Of a stretch of DNA of 63,330 nt, positions 46,351 to 55,678 are shown piece by piece. How positions within the stretch are numbered: position 1 is the stretch's first letter; every line of letters begins with the position of its first letter. The notes under the pieces were generated by a model. That model searched no databases and was not told where the DNA came from. It saw only the letters and a list, made by a program, of their open reading frames with translations. Source of the DNA: Bacteroidaceae bacterium (GTDB lineage: Bacteria; Bacteroidota; Bacteroidia; Bacteroidales; Bacteroidaceae); the NCBI GenBank assembly GCA_017465905.1, contig JAFTVE010000029.1:1-63330 (forward strand), in the 5' to 3' direction. Position numbers and translations under genes: made by a program.

Positions 46351-46488
46351 CGATAGAGATGGACTGCATGTGGGTGGAGTGAAATGGCTGTGTGTATGCA
46401 TGCAGCCTTCCTTTGGTGTGTATCGATAGAGATGAACTGATGTTTGTTGTCGACACGGTATGTGTTTGGGAAATTTTGTATACTTTTG
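46351..46488 (+). promoter_or_regulatory. Divergent control region with repeated GATAGAGATG sites and a -7 element
   Basis: CGATAGAGATGGACTGCATG (46351-46370) and CGATAGAGATGAACTGATG (46424-46442) are direct repeats 73 bp apart in the gap between the membrane regulator and GH97. TACTTTTG (46481-46488) fits the -7 element for GH97, but no TTG stands at the proper distance, as expected for an activator-dependent promoter. A related GAGAGATAGACT lies before the GH28 gene. Confidence 0.5.
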
Positions 46489-46505
46489 TAGGAAATGATG
46501 GTATT

Positions 46506-48455
46506 ATGAGTAGAATGTTTCTTACTTGCAGGCACATTGCATGGGTGCTGATGGCGTTGATGGCGTTGCCCATGGGGGCACAGGAGTTGAGGCTGGCTTC
46601 GCCTGATGGCAGCCACGAGGTGCGTTTCTATCAGACGGCGGTAGCCGACGATGTGCGCGAACTGCGCTATAGTATCGGTTATCGGGGTGCTGAGGTCATC
46701 ACCGATGCGCGTGCCGGATTGGAAATGGACAATGAGGTGTGGGAGAAGGCTTTGGGATTTCGCTCACTGGAGCAGCCCGAGAGCTGGATGCACCGGCTCG
46801 TGGCCGACTCGGTGAGCCTCACCACAGAGGTGGATACCCTGTGGTACAATGCCTATGGCGAGCGCTCTACTGTGCGCGACCATTACCGTACCGCCACGCT
46901 GCACCTTTCGCGCCACGACGACTCCGACTACTGCCTCGACGTGGAGGTGCGTGCTTACGATGAGGGCATCGCCTTCCGCTACTTCCTGCCCGAACACAAG
47001 AAGGCCATCTTCCATAAGGTGGTGGACGACCTCACCGAGTATCGCTTCCCCGCAGGCACACGCGCCTGGGCTGAGCGCTGGGCACAGGCAACCTTCACGC
47101 ATGGGCCTTTGGCCGAGCTCACCCAACCTGTGGAGCGGGCACTGACGCTCGACCTCCCCAATGGACTCTGGGTGGCCCTCACCGATGCCGACGTGGATGA
47201 CTGGTGCCTCACCAAGTACGCGGTGTCGCCCACCGACACGAACACGCTGCGCAGCGTGATGTACAGTCCCGTCGATGTGGTCACTTACTGCGCTACCCCT
47301 TGGAAGGTGGTGATGGTGGCCGACACGCCAGGGAAGCTCATCGAGCATAACGACATCGTCCTCAACCTCAACCCCTCCTGCGAGGTGCCCGATGCGGCCG
47401 AGTGGGTGCACCCCGGCAAGATCATGCGGGCAAACATCTCCACCGAGGCGGGGCTCAAGGTCATCGACTTCTGTGCCGAACACGGGATACCCTATATGCT
47501 GTTTGACTGGCAGTGGTATATGCCCTGCACCAGCCACGACGGCGACGCCACCCAGGTGGTCGACAAGCTGGACCTGCCGCGCGTCATCGCCTACGGCAAG
47601 GAGCGTGGGGTAGGAGTATGGCTCTACGTGAACCAGCATGCGCTGATGCGTCAGGCCCGCGAACTCTTTCCCCTGCTGCGCGAGTGGGGCGTGGTGGGCG
47701 TGAAGTCGGGCTTCGTGCAGTATGCCAGTCACCGCTGGGCCACCTGGTTGCACGACCTGGTACGCCTGGCTGCCGACAATCACCTGATGATGAACATACA
47801 TGATGAGTACCGCCCCTCGGGATTCAGTCGCACCTATCCCAACCTGCTCACTCAGGAGGGTATCTGCGGCAATGAGGAATGGCCCGACGCCACACACAAC
47901 GTCACCCTCCCATTCACCCGCATGCTCAATGGCGCGGCCGACTACACCATCTGCTACTTCGACAAGCGCCTGCGCAATACGCATGCCCATCAGTTGGCCG
48001 CTTCGCTCATCATGTTTAGCCCCCTGCAGACGATCTTTTGGTACGACACGCCTGAACGCTGTGCCCCGGTGCCCGAGCTGCGCTGGTTTGAACAGCTGCC
48101 CACCACCTTCGATGACACCCGCGTCATCAGTGGCTACCCGGGCGACCATATCGTGATGGCACGCCGCCAGGGCGATGCGTGGTATGCGGCATTGATGACA
48201 AGCAATGAGGGCTCGATGCAGACATTGCCCCTCGACTTCCTGAACAGTGGCACACAATACCTGGCGCAGGTCTATACCGATGATTCCACACTGGCGACCC
48301 CCACCAAGGTGCGCTGTGCCGAGTATGTGGTGCAGGCTGGGCAGGCCATGCAGTTCCTCCTGCAGCCGCGCGGAGGAGCCACTGTACGCTTTACGCCCAT
48401 CGACAAGAAGATGGCCAAGAATTATGCACGTTATCGTAATACCAACAAACTATAA
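46506..48455 (+). CDS. Glycoside hydrolase family 97 protein
   Basis: 649 residues from the ATG giving MSRMFLTCRHIAWVLMALMA, a signal peptide cleaved near MGAQ. The frame opens 38 codons earlier but runs through the promoter. GH97 hydrolyses alpha-glucosides or alpha-galactosides. The N-terminal sandwich (LRLASPDGSHEVRFYQ), the barrel (AEHGIPYMLFDWQWYM, GVVGVKSGFVQYASH, NIHDEYRPSGFSRTYPNLL, EGICGNEEWPDATHNVTLPF) and a small C-terminal domain are recognisable. The VKSGFV stretch has no Asp where retaining members carry the nucleophile, and Glu occurs in GNEEW. An inverting mechanism is therefore more likely, a motif-level guess. It heads an operon with GH43, 11 bp downstream. Confidence 0.9.
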   Translation: MSRMFLTCRHIAWVLMALMALPMGAQELRLASPDGSHEVRFYQTAVADDVRELRYSIGYRGAEVITDARAGLEMDNEVWEKALGFRSLEQPESWMHRLVADSVSLTTEVDTLWYNAYGERSTVRDHYRTATLHLSRHDDSDYCLDVEVRAYDEGIAFRYFLPEHKKAIFHKVVDDLTEYRFPAGTRAWAERWAQATFTHGPLAELTQPVERALTLDLPNGLWVALTDADVDDWCLTKYAVSPTDTNTLRSVMYSPVDVVTYCATPWKVVMVADTPGKLIEHNDIVLNLNPSCEVPDAAEWVHPGKIMRANISTEAGLKVIDFCAEHGIPYMLFDWQWYMPCTSHDGDATQVVDKLDLPRVIAYGKERGVGVWLYVNQHALMRQARELFPLLREWGVVGVKSGFVQYASHRWATWLHDLVRLAADNHLMMNIHDEYRPSGFSRTYPNLLTQEGICGNEEWPDATHNVTLPFTRMLNGAADYTICYFDKRLRNTHAHQLAASLIMFSPLQTIFWYDTPERCAPVPELRWFEQLPTTFDDTRVISGYPGDHIVMARRQGDAWYAALMTSNEGSMQTLPLDFLNSGTQYLAQVYTDDSTLATPTKVRCAEYVVQAGQAMQFLLQPRGGATVRFTPIDKKMAKNYARYRNTNKL

Positions 48456-48466
48456 TCATTATAAAC

Positions 48467-50113
48467 ATGAGAAGATTGATATATACAGCACTATTTGCCA
48501 TAGGTTGTCTTACTCTTCAGGCTCAGTACGTTTCTGAGGTGTGGGTGGCCGACCGTGGCGACGGTACCTACCGTAACCCCATCATCCATGCCGACTACTC
48601 CGACCCCGACGTCGTGGCCGTGGGCGATGACTTCTACATGACGGCGTCGAGCTTCGGCTGTGCACCGGGTCTCCCCATCTTGCACTCCAAGGACCTTGTC
48701 AACTGGCAGCTCGTCAACTACGCCTTGCGCGAGATCCCTCCTGTGGAATATTACCGCGAACCACGCCACGGCAAGGGCGTGTGGGCGCCCTGCATACGCT
48801 ACCATGCCGGTGAACTCTACATCTATTGGGGTGACCCTGACCATGGCATTTATATGGTGAAGACTGCTGACCCTTTGGGCGAGTGGGACAATCCTGTGCT
48901 TGTGAAAGCCGGCAAGGGCATGATAGACCCTACGCCCCTGTGGGACGATGATGGCAAAGTGTACCTGGCTCATGCCTGGGCTGCAAGCCGATCCAAGATG
49001 AACAGTGTCGTCGTCATCAGTGAGATGAATGCCGAGGGTACCCAGGTGATAAGTGACCCTGTGCTTGTCTATGACGGCAACGACGGCGTGAACCACACCG
49101 TGGAGGGTCCCAAGCTCTACAAACGCGACGGATGGTACTATATCTTTGCTCCTGCCGGGGGTGTAGAAACAGGATGGCAACTTGTCATGCGCTCAAGGAG
49201 TATCTATGGCCCTTACGAGGTGCGCCGCGTGATGGAGCAAGGCGATACCGACATCAACGGTCCCCATCAGGGCGGATGGGTAGAGACCCCGCAGGGTGAG
49301 TCGTGGTTCGTCCACTTTCAGGACAAAGCAATGTATGGTCGCATCATCCACCTCAATCCCATGACGTGGCACGATGGATGGCCCGTGATAGGTGAAGACA
49401 AGGATGGCGATGGATGTGGCAATCCCGTACGTAGCCATGCCAAGCCGAAGGTCATCGGCAAGCACCCCAAGACTACCCCGGTGGAGAGCGACGAGTTCAA
49501 CACCCGTCAGCTGGGTCTCCAATGGGAGTGGCATGCCAACTATCAGGACCTCTATGGCTTTACTTCCGACCTCGGATATATGCGCCTCTACGGGCATGTG
49601 CTCTCTGAGGAGTTTGTCAACTTCTGGGAGGTGCCTAACCTGCTGTTGCAGAAGTTCCCTGCCGAGACCTTCACCGCCACCACCAAGCTAAAAGTGTCGG
49701 CTAAGGCCGATGGGCAGCAGTCGGGACTCATCGTCATGGGATGGGACTACTGTTACCTTGCTGTTGTGAAGGAGGGCGATGGCTTCGTGCTGCGTCAGGT
49801 CACCTGCAAGGATGCCGAGCAGGGCACTCCCGAGGAGGTTACCACGCTGGCAGCGCTCTCTGGTGGGCGAGTCTATGAGGCAGGTTTGCATCCCAACTCT
49901 GAAATAGATATCTTCCTGCGTGTCAAGGTCACGTCGGGCGGTATATGCCACTTCTTCTATAGCACTGACGGCAAGCGCTTCGTGTCTGCCGGAAAACCCT
50001 TTACCGCCCGTCAGGGCAAATGGATAGGAGCCAAGGTGGGCCTCTTCAGCACAGCACCCTATGGCAAGGAGCGCGGATGGGTCGATGCCGACTGGTTCAG
50101 AGTGACGAAGTGA
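48467..50113 (+). CDS. Glycoside hydrolase family 43 protein
   Basis: 548 residues, signal peptide cleaved near LQAQ. The five-bladed propeller shows the three catalytic acids of the family in ADYSDPDVV (base, Asp46), GKGMIDPTPLWDDDG (pKa-modulating Asp) and TVEGPKLYKRDGWYY (acid Glu). A C-terminal beta-sandwich of GH43_C2 type follows (ESDEFNTRQLGLQWEWHAN). Likely a beta-xylosidase or alpha-L-arabinofuranosidase acting on pectic or xylan side chains. Co-transcribed with GH97. Confidence 0.9.
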   Translation: MRRLIYTALFAIGCLTLQAQYVSEVWVADRGDGTYRNPIIHADYSDPDVVAVGDDFYMTASSFGCAPGLPILHSKDLVNWQLVNYALREIPPVEYYREPRHGKGVWAPCIRYHAGELYIYWGDPDHGIYMVKTADPLGEWDNPVLVKAGKGMIDPTPLWDDDGKVYLAHAWAASRSKMNSVVVISEMNAEGTQVISDPVLVYDGNDGVNHTVEGPKLYKRDGWYYIFAPAGGVETGWQLVMRSRSIYGPYEVRRVMEQGDTDINGPHQGGWVETPQGESWFVHFQDKAMYGRIIHLNPMTWHDGWPVIGEDKDGDGCGNPVRSHAKPKVIGKHPKTTPVESDEFNTRQLGLQWEWHANYQDLYGFTSDLGYMRLYGHVLSEEFVNFWEVPNLLLQKFPAETFTATTKLKVSAKADGQQSGLIVMGWDYCYLAVVKEGDGFVLRQVTCKDAEQGTPEEVTTLAALSGGRVYEAGLHPNSEIDIFLRVKVTSGGICHFFYSTDGKRFVSAGKPFTARQGKWIGAKVGLFSTAPYGKERGWVDADWFRVTK

Positions 50114-50167
50114 TGAGGGAGCCACCTATTGCATTTGATGAAAGCAGGATAGAGCTATCGCTTCGTT

Positions 50168-50220
50168 CCATCAAGAGAGATAAAGGGCAAATGTCCCATC
50201 GCGAGAGATAGACTATTGAT
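50168..50220 (+). promoter_or_regulatory. Repeated GAGAGATA sites before GH28
   Basis: CCATCAAGAGAGATAAA (50168-50184) and CCATCGCGAGAGATAGA (50196-50212) are direct repeats 28 bp apart. The second continues as CTATTGATG and resembles the GATAGAGATG sites before GH97. They could be sites of the same regulator in the 138-bp gap between GH43 and GH28. Confidence 0.4.
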
Positions 50221-50251
50221 GTCCAATTGTTAAAGAAAAAGTAAAAAAAAT

Positions 50252-51730
50252 ATGTATATGAAGCAACGTATGAGAAGTATGATACTATTGGGCGTTTGGG
50301 TGCTGATGGCGCTGCCCGTAATGTCGCAAGTGAAGGTCTACACCTACCCGTCGGGCAAGGATAGTATCGAAGTGATGCACGACTACCGTGTGAGCATCTG
50401 TGCCGTAGCCGATGCCAGTGAGCAGTGGCTGCCCGTGACCACGCTGCGCTGCGATGTCGATATGCACCGTGTGCAGAAGGCCTCGTGGGCACAGTGGGAG
50501 ATGGGCGAGCCGGTGAGGGTGCGTGTGACCAACCTGCGCGACGATGCCCTCGCGGCAGACACCATGCAGGCCGTAGTGCGCCCCTCGGTATTGGGCATCA
50601 CCCCACGGAGGGTCGATGAGCGCACCATAGAGTTCACCCTCGACAGCCCCGAGTACCTGAGCGTCGAGTTTGGGGGCGACCGCAAGCACAACCTGCACCT
50701 CTTCCCCGAGTTGCCCGAGACGGAGGTCTACACCGGCACCGAGGAGCACTGCATCAACTGGACGGGCAAGAACAATCACGATGTATTCATCCAGAATGCC
50801 CGCCTCATCTACTTCGGCCCCGGCATACACAAGCCCAAGGACCTGCCCAGCGGCGAGATCAAGATACCGAGCAATACCACCGTCTACCTGGCACCGGGGG
50901 CTGTTGTGAGGGCCAAGCTCTGTGTCGACCGCGCCAAGAACGTGCGCATCATCGGTCGCGGTATACTCGCCAATCCCCTGCGTGGCGTGGAGATCACCTA
51001 CTCGAAGAACGTGCTCGTGGAGGGTATCACGATGGTCAACCCCCAGCACTACACCGTGTTTGGCGGCGAGAGCAGCGACATCACCGTGCGCAACATCAAG
51101 TCCTTCTCGCGTCATGGGTGGAGCGACGGCATCGACCTCATGTGCTGCCGCAACGTGACCATCGACAACATCTTCCTGCGCAACTCCGACGACTGCATCG
51201 CCCTCTACAACCACCGTTGGTGGTACTGGGGCGGTTCGCACCACATACGCATCAACCGTGCCAAGCTATGGGCCGATGTGGCTCACCCCTTCAACTTCGG
51301 ATGCCATGGCGACGACCGTAGCCGCCGTGGCGAGGTGCTGCGCGATGTGGTGGTCACCGATTGCGACGTGCTCAACGAAGATGGCGATGGCATCTTCTCG
51401 GTGCGCTGTGGCGACAAGAATCGCTTGCGCGACATCCATTTCGAGAACATCCGCATCGAGGAGATAGAGCGCGGCGCACTCTTTAGCCTCCGCGTGCTCT
51501 TCAGCGAGAAGTACAACCGCGCCCCAGGCAACAGCATCAGCGATGTGAGCTTCAAGAATATCCACTTCACGGGCGACGAGTCGCACCTCATCCCCAGCGA
51601 CATCACCCACTACGATGCCCATCGCAGGGTCGAGGATGTCACCTTTGAGAATGTCACCGTCAACGGACGCCCCTTCGATCCCGAAAAGGAGATCATATAT
51701 AAGACCTCAACCGTAGACACTACACATTGA
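50252..51730 (+). CDS. Glycoside hydrolase family 28 (polygalacturonase-like)
   Basis: 492 residues, signal peptide MRSMILLGVWVLMALPVMSQ after a short basic start; the ATG two codons downstream is an alternative. The right-handed beta-helix appears as regular segments (NVRIIGRGILANPLRGVEI, DITVRNIKSFSRHGW, DIHFENIRIEEIE). The catalytic region is divergent: NSDDCIALYNH holds the paired Asp, and CHGDDRSRRGEVLR takes the place of the usual GHG. The substrate could be rhamnogalacturonan or another pectic chain rather than plain polygalacturonan. Confidence 0.85.
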   Translation: MYMKQRMRSMILLGVWVLMALPVMSQVKVYTYPSGKDSIEVMHDYRVSICAVADASEQWLPVTTLRCDVDMHRVQKASWAQWEMGEPVRVRVTNLRDDALAADTMQAVVRPSVLGITPRRVDERTIEFTLDSPEYLSVEFGGDRKHNLHLFPELPETEVYTGTEEHCINWTGKNNHDVFIQNARLIYFGPGIHKPKDLPSGEIKIPSNTTVYLAPGAVVRAKLCVDRAKNVRIIGRGILANPLRGVEITYSKNVLVEGITMVNPQHYTVFGGESSDITVRNIKSFSRHGWSDGIDLMCCRNVTIDNIFLRNSDDCIALYNHRWWYWGGSHHIRINRAKLWADVAHPFNFGCHGDDRSRRGEVLRDVVVTDCDVLNEDGDGIFSVRCGDKNRLRDIHFENIRIEEIERGALFSLRVLFSEKYNRAPGNSISDVSFKNIHFTGDESHLIPSDITHYDAHRRVEDVTFENVTVNGRPFDPEKEIIYKTSTVDTTH

Positions 51731-52561
51731 AGTTGCCCCGTCAAGCGGTATGCATGACCAGACATTTTTGGGAGCATCCGACATTTGGAGTGATGACTCT
51801 GGATATGATAATTTTTGCACATAGAACTAATCTAAAGAAAGCTGACAGGAATACCCTTACTGACTTTTTAGTCAACCTCTTTTTTGTATTGCGTCAGTAG
51901 TGCCTTGTTTTTTATGTTTAATAAACGCTTGCTTTAGGTGCTGCAGATTTTTTTCTGCTATATAATGATTTGATTTTATTCCCTTGGCAATGGTACAGCG
52001 TAGCAAGAGCAGAGTCAAGCTCGTTTGAACTCTGCCGAGCAAGCAAGCCATTTTAAGGCATAGCTTGATGTTGGCATAGTGCAGCAATCCAGATAATATG
52101 TACCTATATCGCCTGAAGTATTGCTGAAAGCCGTAGATTGAGCATATTCTTGCAGGTAAAAGTACAATGTTCCCAATCAAATGTAAGCCATCATCTCTTC
52201 TTTTCCAAGGGTCAGATGAAATATTGCTATAGCGGAAATTTGGTTACCAGCTATCTCTATCTGTTGTTGCATATAACTTAGACATTGTCAATGTGTATGT
52301 TATTGGTGGAGTTTGTGCATGACGAACTTTTCTACCAAGGGGTATGGCAGTTATGCCAGGGGTACAAACATAGGATGTATCTCAGAATTGAGGACTTCGT
52401 TTCGTGTTTACTATCATTCGGTGGCATTTTTCTCTGCCTTTGTTTTTCCTGCAATTCTAAAGGAAAATTGGCCTATTCATGATAATTAATGTCAAAGAGA
52501 AAAACACGAATCTCTCATGAATTAATTTTTGAGTAGCCTAATAATAAAAACACAAATTGAA
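51731..52561. other. 830-bp gap with one unidentified minus-strand frame
   Basis: The only notable open frame runs leftward from about 52242 to 51872 (internal ATG at 52180). It encodes a basic stretch including SNISSDPWKRRDDGLHLIG and PARICSIYGFQQYFRRYRY. It has no family that I recognise and may be a remnant of a mobile or transposase gene. The remainder is AT-rich, with an inverted ATTAATTCATGA-like pair near 52476-52525. Confidence 0.35.
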
Positions 52562-52675
52562 ATGAAGCAAGATATTTATGTGGCTTCCGAGGTGGAGATT
52601 GTTGAAGTGAATGGAAGTTATGGTTCTGTCGACATCTTCATTGGTGTAGGTTCTGACGACACGGAATGGGGGTAA
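52562..52675 (+). CDS. 37-residue peptide of the short Bacteroidales leader-like type
   Basis: MKQDIYVASEVEIVEVNGSY followed by a Gly/Ser/Asp-rich end, GSVDIFIGVGSDDTEWG. The first half has the (I/Y)(V/I)xxxxEIVEV pattern seen in many unannotated small Bacteroidales peptides; the second half looks like a variable core. It has no signal peptide or membrane segment. It stands alone, and no modifying enzyme or transporter of the peptidase-containing kind is adjacent. It could be a ribosomally made modified-peptide precursor or another small peptide. It is too short to confirm by frame statistics. Confidence 0.5.
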   Translation: MKQDIYVASEVEIVEVNGSYGSVDIFIGVGSDDTEWG

Positions 52676-52779
52676 AGTAGGTCTTATTCGTATCTTAGTA
52701 GCATTCCCCTTCATCGAGAGACTTGCTGCTTCTCGAACGGCATGTAAAGGAATGTTTTTCTAATTCCTAATTTTTTATG

Positions 52780-52787
52780 TAATTTTG
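52780..52787 (+). promoter_or_regulatory. -7 element before the antiporter gene
   Basis: TAATTTTG fits TAnnTTTG, 20 bp upstream of the antiporter start. The -33 region has only TTTTTC near 52754-52760, so the promoter may be weak. Confidence 0.4.
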
Positions 52788-52806
52788 CAGCTGAAATCAG
52801 CCAACC

Positions 52807-54954
52807 ATGCCGACGCTTAGCGAAATAGCTCAACTGTTCCCTATTACCAACCCTACTTGGATATTCCTGGTGGTGCTGGTCATCATATTGTTTGCACCGC
52901 TGCTGTTCAATCGTATCAGAGTGCCTCACTTGGTGGGAATGATTTTGGCAGGTGTGCTGGTGGGCGAGCATGGTCTCAATATTCTGGCTCGTGATAGCAG
53001 TTTCGAACTGTTTGGCAAGGTGGGACTCTACTATATTATGTTTCTTGCCAGCTTGGAGATGGACCTTGAGGGGCTGAAGAAGAACCGTGTGCGTGGCTTT
53101 GTCTTTGGTATCCTGACTTTTGCCATTCCCTTTGCATTGGGATATGGGGTGGGGCATTGGGTACTTGGCTTCCGATGGGATGCCTCGTTGCTGCTGTCGT
53201 GCATTTTCGCTTCCCATACGCTGGTGACCTATCCCATTGTGGGACGATACGGCCTTAGTCGCCACGATTGTGTAACGATTGCCATTGCCGGTACGATGAT
53301 TGCCTTGCTGCTGGCGTTGTTTACGTTGGCGGGCATATCTGCAAGTGCTCAGGGGGATGTTAGTGCCCGCTTCTGGATAGGTTTTGTGCTGAAGTGTGCG
53401 GTGTACTGCTTCTTTATATTCTTCTTCTATCCGCGCTTTACGAGGTTTTTCTTCAAGAAGTATAGCGATAATGTCACCCAGTTTACCTTCGTGCTAGTGC
53501 TGCTCATCCTGAGTGCGGCACTGTCGGAGTTAGCAGGATTGGAGGGACTCTTCGGTGCCTTCCTCGCGGGGTTGGTGCTCAACAGGTATATTCCTCGTGT
53601 GTCGCCTCTGATGAATCGTATCGAGTTTGTTGGCAATGCGCTCTTCATACCCTATTTCCTGATCAGTGTGGGCATGCTCATCAATGTGAAGAGCCTGTTT
53701 GATCATAAGGAGGCCATCTTCGTGGTATTGGTGATGGTGGTGACAGCTACGGTGACCAAGTGGTTGGGTGCGTGGGCTACACAATTGGTGCTGCGCATGA
53801 AGCGGGCCGAGCGTGATATGCTGTTCGGACTGAGCAATACGCATGCAGCCGGTGCACTGGCCATGATTATGGTGGGTACACAGCTGGAGATAGCCCCGGG
53901 GCAATATCTCATCAACGATGACGTGCTCAATGGTGTGGTGCTGATGATTCTGGTGAGCTGTATCATCAGTTCGCTCGTTACCGACCGTGCGGCCCGTGCA
54001 ATAGCATTGTCTGATGCGGCTGCACCTGCCGACGATAGTGGCTCAAATGAGAAGATTATGGTGGCGCTCAACAATCCCGATAGTGTGGAGGCGCTTATCG
54101 ATACGGCTGTCATGATGCGCGATGCCAAGTCGCAGAAGGAGATAATAGCCCTGCAGGTATGCATCGACAACCAGTATGCCGAGCAGCAGAAGAAGCAGGG
54201 AAGGCTGAATCTGGAGCGGGCTGCCAAGGCTGCTGCGGCAGTCGATGTACAGCTGTCGACCTATAATCGTGTGGGAGTGAATGTGGTGGGTAGCATCATG
54301 CACTCGATGAAGGAGTTCGAGGCGTCGGAGATTATCCTTGGTCTGCATCATAAACGTAAGATGACCGACTCATACCTCGGTACCGTAGTGACGGAACTGC
54401 TTGACCGTACAAACCGGCAGATTATCATCGTCAACTACCTGATGCCTGTCAACGTGGTGCATCGCATCATCGTGGCCGTGCCTGAACGGGCCGAGATGGA
54501 GGCTGGCTTCTACCAATGGGTAGAGCGTCTGGCACGTATGGGCGGTCAATTGGGATGCCGCATTGATTTCCATGCACACCCCGAGACGATAAATCTGATA
54601 CGCCCTTATATACAGGATAAGCATCCGAGTGTACGTACCGCCTACTTTGAGTTGGACGACTGGAACGATCTCCTTATCGTGACGCAGCACCTGAGCTATG
54701 ACCATCTCTTTGTGCTTGTCAGTGCCCGCCGTGGAGGTATCTCGTGGCAACCAGCCTTCGACAACCTGCCCACGCAGCTTATGCGCCACTTCTCGAACAA
54801 CAGCTTGATGATTATCTATCCCGAGCAGTTCGGACAGGCTCACGAGCTCTCGTTTGTGCAACCTCTGCCAGCCTTTAACCAGATGTTTGAGAATCCCTTT
54901 CATCTGAAAAATAAACCCGTCAAGGAACAAGCCGATGGAGAGCCGATGGACTGA
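52807..54954 (+). CDS. Cation:proton antiporter (CPA2 type) with cytoplasmic C-terminal domain
   Basis: 715 residues. Residues 1-400 form about 12-13 membrane helices of the Na+/H+ exchanger type (VPHLVGMILAGVLVGEHGLN; ELAGLEGLFGAFLAGLVLNR; FIPYFLISVGMLINVK; GLSNTHAAGALAMIMVGTQL). After residue 415 a soluble part with two domains of universal-stress-protein character follows (KIMVALNNPDSVEALIDTAV; IIVAVPERAEMEAGFYQWV). It probably exchanges Na+ or K+ for protons in the inner membrane. Its 3' end overlaps tcdA by 20 bp. Confidence 0.9.
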   Translation: MPTLSEIAQLFPITNPTWIFLVVLVIILFAPLLFNRIRVPHLVGMILAGVLVGEHGLNILARDSSFELFGKVGLYYIMFLASLEMDLEGLKKNRVRGFVFGILTFAIPFALGYGVGHWVLGFRWDASLLLSCIFASHTLVTYPIVGRYGLSRHDCVTIAIAGTMIALLLALFTLAGISASAQGDVSARFWIGFVLKCAVYCFFIFFFYPRFTRFFFKKYSDNVTQFTFVLVLLILSAALSELAGLEGLFGAFLAGLVLNRYIPRVSPLMNRIEFVGNALFIPYFLISVGMLINVKSLFDHKEAIFVVLVMVVTATVTKWLGAWATQLVLRMKRAERDMLFGLSNTHAAGALAMIMVGTQLEIAPGQYLINDDVLNGVVLMILVSCIISSLVTDRAARAIALSDAAAPADDSGSNEKIMVALNNPDSVEALIDTAVMMRDAKSQKEIIALQVCIDNQYAEQQKKQGRLNLERAAKAAAAVDVQLSTYNRVGVNVVGSIMHSMKEFEASEIILGLHHKRKMTDSYLGTVVTELLDRTNRQIIIVNYLMPVNVVHRIIVAVPERAEMEAGFYQWVERLARMGGQLGCRIDFHAHPETINLIRPYIQDKHPSVRTAYFELDDWNDLLIVTQHLSYDHLFVLVSARRGGISWQPAFDNLPTQLMRHFSNNSLMIIYPEQFGQAHELSFVQPLPAFNQMFENPFHLKNKPVKEQADGEPMD

Positions 54955-55678
54955 TCGTACCGTGCTGCTGTTGGGCGAGGAAAAGATGCGTCGCCTGCAG
55001 GAAGCCCACGTGCTTGTGGTGGGAGTAGGTGGTGTAGGTGCCTATGCCGCCGAGATGCTATGCCGTGCGGGGGTGGGGGAGATGACCATTGTGGATGCCG
55101 ATACCGTGCAGCCTACGAACATCAATCGACAGCTCCCTGCTACACACAGCACTATCGGCCGTCCCAAAGTGGAGGTGCTGGCCGAGCGCTTCCGCGACAT
55201 CAACCCTGATATACGTCTGCATGCGTTGCCGATGTATCTAAAGGAAGAGGAAGTTGCCTCTCTTCTTGACGGAACGCTTAATTGTCAATTGTCAATTGTC
55301 AATTGTCAATTTAATATTATTGTTGATGCCATCGACACCATCGCTCCCAAGTGTGCCTTGATAGTTGAGGCCATGCGTCGCGGCATACCCATCGTGAGCA
55401 GCATGGGTGCTGGTGCCAAGAGCGACATCACCCAAATACGCTTTGCCGATCTGTGGGATACCTATCATTGCGGTTTGGCAAAAGCTGTCCGCACACGACT
55501 CAAGAAAGCCGGCATACGCAAATCGCTTCCCGTAGTCTTCTCCACCGAACAGGCCGACCACCGTGCTGTCATCACCGTCGACGATGAGCGTAACAAGAAA
55601 TCTACTGCAGGCACCATCAGCTATATGCCTGCCGTGTTCGGATGCTACCTCGCCGAATATGTCATCCGCCATTTATAA
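54935..55678 (+). CDS. tcdA: tRNA threonylcarbamoyladenosine dehydratase (ThiF/HesA family)
   Basis: 247 residues. TcdA closes the t6A side chain at position 37 of ANN-decoding tRNAs into cyclic t6A, using ATP. VLVVGVGGVGAYAAEMLCRAGVG is the nucleotide loop; DADTVQPTNINRQLPA and VSSMGAGAKSD are TcdA hallmarks, and the AVRTRLKKAGIRKSLPVVFSTE region follows. Within the protein, LNCQLSIVNCQFNI near residues 115-129 is encoded by an in-frame heptamer tract, an insertion relative to usual members before VDAIDT. Gain or loss of one unit would break the frame. It overlaps the antiporter gene by 20 bp. Confidence 0.92.
   Translation: MESRWTDRTVLLLGEEKMRRLQEAHVLVVGVGGVGAYAAEMLCRAGVGEMTIVDADTVQPTNINRQLPATHSTIGRPKVEVLAERFRDINPDIRLHALPMYLKEEEVASLLDGTLNCQLSIVNCQFNIIVDAIDTIAPKCALIVEAMRRGIPIVSSMGAGAKSDITQIRFADLWDTYHCGLAKAVRTRLKKAGIRKSLPVVFSTEQADHRAVITVDDERNKKSTAGTISYMPAVFGCYLAEYVIRHL
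55280..55312 (+). repeat. Heptamer tract (AATTGTC)4 inside tcdA
   Basis: Four perfect copies of AATTGTC (55280-55307) plus AATTT. Because seven is not a multiple of three, a change of one unit shifts the frame. It is the only heptamer tract in the window that lies inside a gene. Confidence 0.95.

Noticed and set aside
46392-46505. 38-codon N-terminal extension of GH97
   Set aside because: It covers the repeat sites and the -7 element, and the later ATG opens a proper signal peptide.
46764-48257. 497-codon open frame antisense to GH97
   Set aside because: It lies wholly opposite a clear GH97 gene in GC-rich DNA. Its product is His/Gly/Val-rich without family features. It is a codon-bias shadow.
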